DNA of 64,000 nucleotides from Trigonopsis variabilis (Eukaryota; Ascomycota; Trigonopsidomycetes; Trigonopsidales; Trigonopsidaceae), in the NCBI GenBank assembly GCA_003707065.3, contig PPXM03000011.1, positions 434,001 through 498,000 on the forward strand. The letters run 5' to 3'. Positions 57,124-64,000 of this stretch are shown here, piece after piece. A model generated the notes under the pieces. It saw only the letters and a program-made list of their open reading frames with translations. It had not been told where the DNA came from and made no database searches. The translations under genes were made by a program, and so were the position numbers. Every line of letters starts with the position of its first letter. Position 1 is the stretch's first letter.

Positions 57124-57868
57124 CTAGCTCAACAACATGCCTCCAGATGCAGAGATTGATTGCCCAGAGATCCACTGGCTGCTGCCACCAGCAAGGAATG
57201 AAACTATACCGGCGATATCTTGCACCTGGCCAAGTCGATGCTCCACCAAAGTGACGGCTTGCATATTCTTAATATTATCTTCAATCATTAAACCTTTTGA
57301 CATGTCCGTCACAATCGGTCCAGGCTCGATGGCGTTGGCAGTATGCCCATCAGCGCCCAGCTCTCCTGCAAGGACCCGCGTGATTGCCTCGATCGCGGCC
57401 TTGGACGCTCCATAGATAGATGTTCCTGGGAACTAAAGTCGAGCAACGATAGAACCGATGTTGATGATGCGTCCCGGCTTGCGCAGGTGAGGAGCAACTG
57501 CCTTTGAAAGAAAAAGGGGAGCCCGAGTGTTGACTGCAATGATTCTATCGAATGTCTCTAAAGAATTGTCGGCAAGGAGATCATTGCTTGCTACTCCAGC
57601 ATTATTAACAAGAATATCAATATAAGGTCCAAAAGCTTTCAAGGTCTCCGACACAATGATCTCAGGACTTGTGGAGTCGGCAAGATCCGAAACAACAGCA
57701 ACTGCATCGGAACTGTTCTTCAAAACTTTGATTTTTTCAATATGTGAATCAACTTCAGGCTTGCTTGTGGGGGGAAGTATAGGTCAAGACAACTTTGCTA
57801 CCTTGGTTGGCCAATTCAAGAGCAATGGCGGCACCAATCCCTCTAGAGCTGCCGAAGGAACCGACCAT
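57124..57868 (-). pseudogene. Broken short-chain dehydrogenase (3-oxoacyl-ACP reductase-like)
   Basis: Classical SDR of the glucose-1-dehydrogenase/FabG group. From the N side it shows GSSRGIGAAIALELANQG, DILVNNAGVAS, GRIINIGSIVAR, IYGASKAAIEAITRVLAGELG (catalytic YxxxK) and, at the end, GGSSQWISGQSISASGG. The first strand of the Rossmann fold is missing. The frame shifts at a run of six C/G near 57769-57774, and an in-frame TAG stands at 57433-57435. No short intron removes these. Sequencing error is possible for the homopolymer but less so for the stop. Its damaged 5' end meets the epimerase fragment head to head. Confidence 0.78.
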
Positions 57869-58566
57869 TTTTTGAGAGTTCTTTCGGGAACAGGACGTAC
57901 GTATATCAGGATGAATGGAACTGGGATCTATATGGACCTCGGGGGCGGGGTTTTAAATGAAGTCGTTCATAGCGAGAATGACGGTTGGACTCCGCTTCCT
58001 CAAATGCAACGCCGATTTGCGATTGATGAAAAAGTTCTTCAGGCTGATAACGAGGGATTGAGGACTATAATAATTCGTCCATCCATGATTTACGGCCAAG
58101 GGGCAAGCGAACAATTGCCCGTACTGTTTCGTGCCGCGCTTAAGCATGGATTTGCCGGATATTCGGCTCCCGGCGAAAATAGATACGCCAATGTTTATCT
58201 CGATGATCTTGCTCGTGTATATTTGCTGGCAATTGAAAATCCTGGCGCAAAAGGCGCATACAACGTCGCGACGTCCGAATGCGATTTCAAAACGATAAGC
58301 GAGGCAATTAGTCGTGTCGCGAATGTACCCTCTCGACCTTTTGCTAGCGCAGCAGAAGCTGTGTCTACGCTAGGGAACATCTGGACTGCAGCTATGGGAT
58401 GCAATAGCCGCAATAGCCGCGTTGATACCAGAAGAGTGAAAGATGAACTGGGCTAGGAGCCGAAAGGACCTGATTTAATTTCTGAACTCACCGAAGGCCC
58501 ATATCGTTGCATGTGGGGTGCGAAAACCATTACAGTCAATACGGGCGAGAAAACTGAGCCTGCCTA
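57840..58566 (+). pseudogene. Broken NAD-dependent epimerase/extended SDR fragment
   Basis: Recognisable from about RAAEGTDHFLRVLSGTGRTYI onward: TIIIRPSMIYGQGASEQLP, YANVYLDDLARVYLLAIENPGAKGAYN and DTRRVKDELG. The N-terminal NAD-binding GxxGxxG half is absent. The TAG at 58454-58456 stands where this family has the Trp of ELGW, and the same frame continues after it with EPKGPDLISELTEGPY, a normal C-terminal block. So this is a truncated gene with one nonsense codon. The type is closest to bacterial or fungal NAD-dependent epimerase/dehydratase proteins, judged from memory. Confidence 0.75.
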
Positions 58567-58718
58567 AAATAGTTTATTAATGTGTCATTAGATAAAATAT
58601 GATTATTTATCTACAATAAAAATAAGTTATAGTAAAGTGATATAGAAGGTTATCATTTGTCTGATGCTAATTTCTTATTGCTCCATAAGTCAATATTGAC
58701 GCCTAGAAAGAATGTGCC

Positions 58719-59219
58719 ATGAGTTCTAACTTGCAAAACTCAGCCCACGTAGCCCGTCGTTCGTTTCTTACGCATTCCGGGGCCCGTCTTGGTATTGCGG
58801 CTTTCGGATCTACGGTGGGTGGAATGCTCTCAACTTTTAAAGCCACGGCTGCACCAGTTACCAGAAGTAGTATTGCGAGATTCTGGCCGAACGGCGCGAG
58901 ACTTGTGATATCACTTTCCATGCAGTTTGAGGGGGGCGGAACCGTAACGGTGCACGGACCCATCCACCTAGGCGCCCCCGCCCCAGAGACATACGTCACA
59001 ATAGGGATATCACTGAAATGTATCAGTAAAATGTTGCGGATTCTTCTCATCTTCATCCGTCCAAAGGTAACCCACGCTTACATAGCCGAACCTTATTGCA
59101 AACATGGATCAAGTCTCTCTTTTACAGTTAGTTATTCACGGCTGTCATCAGCTTGTATCACAGCAACAATGCAAACTAGAAAGGCACGCGGCGTCGAAAA
59201 TGCTAATAGTGTTGACTAA
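58719..59219 (+). pseudogene. Fragment of bacterial-type polysaccharide deacetylase with Tat-like signal
   Basis: The frame starts at ATG 58719. Residues 13-17 read RRSFL, followed by a moderately hydrophobic stretch and ATAAPV, which looks like a bacterial twin-arginine export signal. Next comes RFWPNGARLVISLSMQFEGGG, the opening strand of PuuE/NodB-like polysaccharide deacetylases. After about residue 75 the frame no longer resembles the family and the catalytic HxxxH block is absent, so I regard it as a fragment. Tat signals have no role in fungal secretion. This suggests bacterial ancestry, but the identification rests on short motifs. Confidence 0.45.
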
Positions 59220-59836
59220 TGTATACTAATGGCAAGGGGCCAACACGCGATAGTCAAGGCTGACTAGCTTTTATTGAGATAAGGCAAACAGGACAGTAGT
59301 CTATGTACGGTATCAAGACACTTTCCAAAGTGTCTACGCTGAGGATACTGACATAAGCAATCTGTCCTGTATTTCATGTTAGTTAGTGAATATATAGGGA
59401 CTCTTGACACACATGTCGAGTGCAAGGTCTCCGAGAAGAGAGCGAATAGGAAAGAGTAGTGTATGCTAAAAGGCAGTCTAATAAGCAAATAAGCAAATGA
59501 ATATTGCATTTAATCTTTTATAGGGCCACTAATGGATGCATCCATCCTACATCTCAACAGCTTTGGTCTTAAACGATAACGGCTGAAACAGATTGAAACA
59601 GTGTATGATACGATGGCATGTGACAGCCTAAGGAAGTAAAGCCAGGAACAAGGCAAAGACTCTGAGAATAAAGACAAATGAGACATTCACCGTCATTGTG
59701 TAGCAAATCTTGGAGACCGGTCATGGCAGCATCAGAAGTGGTTCTTTATGTTCTGATGCAGGTCATAGTGGCATCAATATCGTACGAAAGATGAATATAA
59801 AGCCGCCTGCTTTAGCCTGGTCCAAGCATATTCAAA
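59220..59836. other. Intergenic region before the nuclease-kinase gene
   Basis: It contains two related 20-bp segments starting GGTCAT (59720 and 59761) in the presumed promoter. A stretch 59378-59558 has LTR-like ends, but no target duplication was found. Confidence 0.35.
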
Positions 59837-61790
59837 ATGCAATCTTTCCAAGAACCATCTAAAGAAGATTCCAGGACGCAGTCCATGAAAGTCAAAGCCG
59901 GGGCTGACCTGAAAATATTGACCGATGAGTTTGCATCAGGCGAAGCCAAAAATGCCTCAATATCACGGCAAAAAGGGGCCCACGATAATTCCGTCAGAAT
60001 GGCTGCTGGTCAAAACAGCACAAACGCCGCCTCTCTTGCATTTTGGCAGACCGTTATCCTTACAAGATCCACTGTCCAAATGCTGATGGTGGGGCGCGGA
60101 TATATTATTGATGAATCACTGTGGGCCTTTCTCCTAAAAGAACTTGGTCCTGATCGCATCAACAGCATCCTTTCTGTTGATCAGGATGCTATCAAGCAGG
60201 AACTTGCGCCCCAAAAAACGCTTCCAGAGAAACCGCCTGAGAAAACGGTACGCGAGTATCTGCAACAGATTTGGACGTCTGCATCCAACGCCAGTCCCCG
60301 CAATCCAGATATTCAGATGGTATCCAGTACGGTAGTATCAATTAACCACGGTCGTCGAGAAGTTGACTTTGGCGTCAAGATCGCGAAGGAGAATGGCAAA
60401 GATGCTACTAAACACCCTCTGTCGGATCTTGTACTCATCCTTGAGTTCAAACAAAACGAAAAAGCAGAGGTTGCTGAGATCGCTCTGGAGCAGGTGGTCG
60501 AGTTAGCCATGCAAGTCCTTGACCATGATCTCTCCCGTTTTTTCGTCTTAGCGGGCCGAATCAATGGCTGGAAGATGATACCTCTTATGGTGGACAGAAC
60601 CGGAATTTTCAACTTCTCTGAGGTTGATATAGCAAGCAACCCCTTTGATTTGTGGCGTATTTTTAGGTCAATACAATTGTCAACACTAGAGAATCTAGGC
60701 GTGATGAAGAAGTGGTCGTTTCGTCCTCCTCAGATGGTGGGTGCGGTGTGGGTGATGGATGCAAAGTTAGTCTGCCAAAGAGCTCTCGAATTCCAACTGA
60801 GTAGGACTGTATTCCAAGGATCGGACGCTTCTGGGCGAACCGTTTTCATAAAGGACCACTGGGTCCGAATTGACAGACCCTCCGAAGGTGAAATCTTACG
60901 GGCCATACAGACTCATCAGCCGTCTACCTATCTTCCTAGGCTTCTGACCATCGTTAGACAAAAACAAACCACGACGCTAGCAAATCTTCGCGGTTCGCTC
61001 GTAAAGAAACCTACAGTCCACGCTGGTGCATTGTATAACTTTGGCGCCCTTGACTTACCACCCATACTCCAACGGGAGCGCATTGTCACAGTTTGGGCGG
61101 GAGACCCTCTCCTCATGGCAGTATCTAATGTCCGAGACATGGTGACTGCTTTAAGAGACAGCATCATTGGTAAGAAATCGATATTACTCTCTTGTCTAAC
61201 ATACAGGTCACCTTCATCTTTTTAAATTTGGTGTCTTACATCGAGATGTGAGTTTAGCGAATATTGTGTTCGATCCTCAGTTGAAAAGAGGGAGCTTGAT
61301 TGATCTTGGGAATGCGGTCTTTTATAACACCGCTCGGATGGGAGGTACTATTCTTGGAACGAGACTATTTATGTCATGTGAGGTCCTTTCAAAGGAAACC
61401 TACTCCGTTCTAAGTGAGCTTGAATCCTTTTTTTTTGTGCTAGTCTGGCTGGTCTATGGTCATGATTTTCACGATGGGAAATTGAAAGAGCTCAAGGATG
61501 ACGATGAGGGCCATAATTGGGCTTTTGAAAAGCTCTCCGACAAAAAGCACGAAATAAAATACGTCCTAATCCAGCGCCTTATGTCTTCTCCCCCTGAGGG
61601 AATTATTGATCAAGCAAAGCCCCTACGGCCATCTTTTGTGGGACTTCAATGTGTGATTAACAAATGGGCTGATCTTCTCATCAAGTATTCTATACCTAGA
61701 AATATGCTGAACTGCTCTAATGAGCAGCTCTATGAAATGGTTCTTGGCTTGCTCGATGATTTCTTGAACTCTTCGGACGCCGAAGAGTAA
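59837..61790 (+). CDS. PD-(D/E)XK nuclease-like plus FunK1-type kinase fusion protein
   Basis: 638 aa. Exons 59837-61169 and 61207-61790. The 37-nt intron (branch CTAAC) restores GHLHLFKFGVLHRDVSLANIV. The N-terminal half (about residues 130-270) has the pattern of restriction-like nucleases: VDFGV (Asp about 175) and LILEFKQ (ExK about 203), then VVELAMQVLDHDLSRFFVLAG. The C-terminal half is a FunK1 fungal protein kinase: VFIKDHW (beta-3 Lys, about 336), EGEILRAI, the catalytic loop HRDVSLAN (about 456) and LIDLGNA in place of DFG. Such nuclease-kinase fusions resemble Crinkler-like effector or conflict proteins. All core kinase residues seem present and the gene looks whole. Substrates are unknown. 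Confidence 0.8.
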
Positions 61791-62661
61791 AATGGGAAGA
61801 CCGTGTACCATATGAATACATTGATATCTCGATCGCGTGTACTAGTGTTGTTTGATGGACTAGCACAGTTACAAACTGCTTCGCTACCCGGATGATTTTC
61901 TATCCGAAAGGAAAAATGAACAAGAAAGCAACAATTAGCACATTCAGATGGACGCTGCCAGAGAGCTGGAAAACTTGTATTGTACGAATAACTGAAGCTA
62001 TATAGTTGAAATTTTATTGCACAACTAGCTCCTTGAATATTGCCTCTTTTTAATAATAGCAGACCTTGGATCTGAATGATACAAAGCTACTCGGGAGCAA
62101 GACCTCCATCGTGAACCCAAATAATTCTGACTCATGATTTCTCTCTATATGTTATGCCAGAAGCTATTCGAGAACGTGCTTCAAACTGCCTGAACATTCA
62201 TAGAATATTGAAAGAGTTTTTTTCCCCGCCAAAAACATATTATGTGCACAACTTCCAAAGATTACAGCCTTATTGCATTAATTTGTGCTTTTCGACAAGA
62301 CGTTCAAATGTCTCACGAAGCGATTGACTAAGGACTCGCTTAGGTATGTACATATATGACACTTCTTAGACTATGCCGGATTGATATTTTTATGTTACGT
62401 ATTGGCCTCAGAAAACGATACATAGCGTATTCAACGAGGGAAGTACATCTGTAGGCAATAGGAGCGCATTCATAGAATATTTGAAGTAGTTTATCCTTTC
62501 GAACTGGTTTTTTTGAAATGTGAATTCTTAGCTGAGTTTCAGGAACTACGACTGAGTATCGACAGGAGCTCGTTAAGTCAGACTGTCTGCGGTCATGGCG
62601 AAGTTGCTCAAGTTACTCAACGATATACAAAAGAAATGAGGCGAGTACCTTAGAAAAAAGG
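61791..62661. other. Intergenic region between nuclease-family copies
   Basis: 871 bp of AT-rich DNA without a recognisable gene. Confidence 0.35.
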
Positions 62662-63408
62662 ATGTTTCAGATCAGCTCAGCGTCTGAGCCCTACACCGAC
62701 CTCAACGAGCTCCAGTCGGTAATTGACTGTCGACTGGATGCAACTAGCAAGGTAAAAGCCGCAGACAAAGGTGCCCGCGAGGAACTCCTCTTCACAAACA
62801 GGAGAGAGGTCCTTAAAAGATGGTCAATCGGCCAAAAAGTCAAGGAGGTTCGCCTGTATATGAGAGAGTACCTGAGTGAGCATCGGTATGCTTTCGAGTG
62901 TTCATTTTCAGAGTTTCTTCAAGTAGGTCCTTTTGTGGCCAAAGCTGGGCCGAGGAAATACGAAAGATCCAACGACTTTTGCGGTTGGTCGTTGGACTTG
63001 GAAAACGATAGTCCGAGTGAAGCCCAAATGACGGGATACTTGAAGAACTGCTGGAATCATCTTTCAGGTCTGTCTGGGACTAACTATAATCTGAAAGATG
63101 ATTTGACGCTCACAGATGCCTACGGGAAAAGGCAGCTTGATCTTTGCATTGCGTTGGGAGAGGGGGAAAGTTGGGAAAACACAGTATTTGTCTGTGAACT
63201 TAAGCAAGGAGAGGTATCCGAAAAAGCCCTGCAGCAAGCAGCAGATGTGGGGATTCAGATCCTTAACTGTGATCTCTCTCGGAGGTTTCTCTTCCTATCT
63301 GTCGTGACAGGCTGTACGATGAGGCCATATTTGCTAGATAGGGCGGGAGTCTTTTTCTTCCTTATATTCAACGTCACTGATAAAGAGGAATTATCCAAGT
63401 TCTTTTAG
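62662..63408 (+). CDS. Nuclease-half-only relative of the nuclease-kinase gene
   Basis: 248 aa frame with ATG 62662. It aligns in design with the first half of the fusion gene at 59837: a helical N terminus with WSLDLENDSPSEAQMTGYLKNCWNHL, then the nuclease pattern RQLDLCIALG (Asp about 159) and VFVCELKQ (ExK about 178), then LQQAADVGIQILNCDLSRRFLFLSVVTG and RPYLLDRAGVFFF. No kinase half follows, so it is a partial copy, either a relic or a shortened protein. The downstream arm up to about 63530 also matches the inverted copy. Confidence 0.6.
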   Translation: MFQISSASEPYTDLNELQSVIDCRLDATSKVKAADKGAREELLFTNRREVLKRWSIGQKVKEVRLYMREYLSEHRYAFECSFSEFLQVGPFVAKAGPRKYERSNDFCGWSLDLENDSPSEAQMTGYLKNCWNHLSGLSGTNYNLKDDLTLTDAYGKRQLDLCIALGEGESWENTVFVCELKQGEVSEKALQQAADVGIQILNCDLSRRFLFLSVVTGCTMRPYLLDRAGVFFFLIFNVTDKEELSKFF

Positions 63409-64000
63409 GCCCTACAAACGGCAACGCCTCTCAGCTTGTGCATCCAGTCGGCGAGCTGCACTTGGAAGACCAACGACATGAGCCACGTGGCCCAGTTGAA
63501 GGTTGTCGAGAGGCCGTTTGGCAGGGTCAATAGATCGTCCAGGTGAACAGGAATTTTATCAATTTCTGGAGGAGCATATTTACTGTTCCAAATTTCTTAC
63601 ACCTTTTTGCAGATAGCGTCCGCGTCCGCAAAAGGCCGCTCTGCCAAAGGCGGCTTGGCGCCTTTAACTCGCTAACGCAGCTCATGTCGTTGATCTGCAA
63701 TACCCAGAAAACCAGGATAACTCCTCCTTATCTGTGAAATTGAATGTTGGAAAGGAGAAGATTCCTGCGCCATCTAGCAGATACGGTCTCATCGTACAGC
63801 CTGTCACGACAGATAGAAAGACAGAACCCCTAGAGAGATCTCGATTGAGAACTTGGACACCCAGCTCAGTCGCCTACTCGAGCGCTGTTTTAAATATCTC
63901 GCATTTTTTGAGCTCAAAAACAACACTAGGTTTTCCCAGGTTTGCTTTCTCCCAACGTGATAAAAAGGTCGACCCGCCTTTTTCCGTAGGCATCCGAAAG
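63108..64000. repeat. Large imperfect inverted repeat
   Basis: The arms 63108-63530 (+) and about 63636-64000 (-) are diverged copies of the same nuclease-gene segment, with a spacer of roughly 100 bp. The left arm has extra sequence near 63409-63455 that the right arm lacks. Confidence 0.65.
63636..64000 (-). pseudogene. Broken inverted copy of the nuclease-family gene (continues past window)
   Basis: Read on the reverse strand, the end of the window repeats the nuclease core of the 62662 gene. Shared blocks are ATGCCTACGG, TTGGGAGA, GAGCTCAA/GAACTTAA, GTCGTGACAGGCTGTACGATGAG and the YLLD-encoding stretch. The copy is clearly diverged and broken in more than one place, so it is treated as a fossil. 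Its 5' part lies outside the window. Confidence 0.65.

Noticed and set aside
59378-59558. LTR-like segment with TGTTAG/CTCAACA ends
   Set aside because: No matching target duplication on either side and no second copy in the window.
18313-63035. Shared string GAAGCCCAAATGACGGG at about 18313 and 63019
   Set aside because: Only 17 bases, one copy in non-coding and one in coding DNA, with no similarity around them. Probably chance.
1-64000. CRISPR array or bacterial operon structure
   Set aside because: No regularly spaced repeats. Short spliceosomal introns show eukaryotic DNA.

Overview
This window is fungal nuclear DNA. Most protein-coding genes are recognisable fungal orthologues, and at least two dozen very short introns (about 31-49 nt, GT..AG, often with a CTAAC or CTAAT branch site) can be placed because splicing them restores conserved protein sequence. 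Two Zn2Cys6 regulators, a PDR-type ABC pump and a Dal5-type permease point to Dikarya. The tiny introns resemble those of some Taphrinomycotina and compact basidiomycete yeasts, but I cannot fix the genus.

Left part (1-16 kb), mostly housekeeping: RAD7 (running off the left edge), the tri-snRNP protein SAD1/USP39, a nitronate monooxygenase, the splicing helicase PRP28, the sphingolipid fatty acid 2-hydroxylase SCS7, a Pho84-like MFS transporter behind a 2.6 kb upstream region with CACGTG-type boxes, and the mRNA export receptor MEX67.

Middle (16-41 kb), membrane and nitrogen-related genes: an LCCL-domain membrane protein, a Mep2-type ammonium transporter with GATAAG sites upstream, a Q-rich repeat protein, DPH4, a CobW-type GTPase, an alpha-arrestin, an amidase, an AAAP amino acid transporter, a GNAT acetyltransferase, a full PDR multidrug transporter and a small cupin.

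Right part (42-57 kb), accessory: an Unc93-like transporter divergent from a PgdA/HP0310-like polysaccharide deacetylase, two Zn2Cys6 regulators, a Dal5-family permease, a short-chain dehydrogenase and an Acr3 arsenite exporter. A solo LTR with a clear 5-bp target duplication ends 39 bp before the Acr3 start. A decayed relative lies just upstream of the second regulator.

Right end (57-64 kb), decaying or fast-evolving: three broken, bacterial-looking genes (an SDR, an NAD-dependent epimerase and a Tat-signal deacetylase), then a family of genes with a PD-(D/E)XK-like nuclease domain. One of these looks intact and is fused to a FunK1-type kinase. A second copy keeps only the nuclease half. A third, broken copy lies inverted against the second and leaves the window. 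The change from housekeeping genes to fragments, repeats and effector-like genes looks like an approach to an unstable, possibly subtelomeric, chromosome region.
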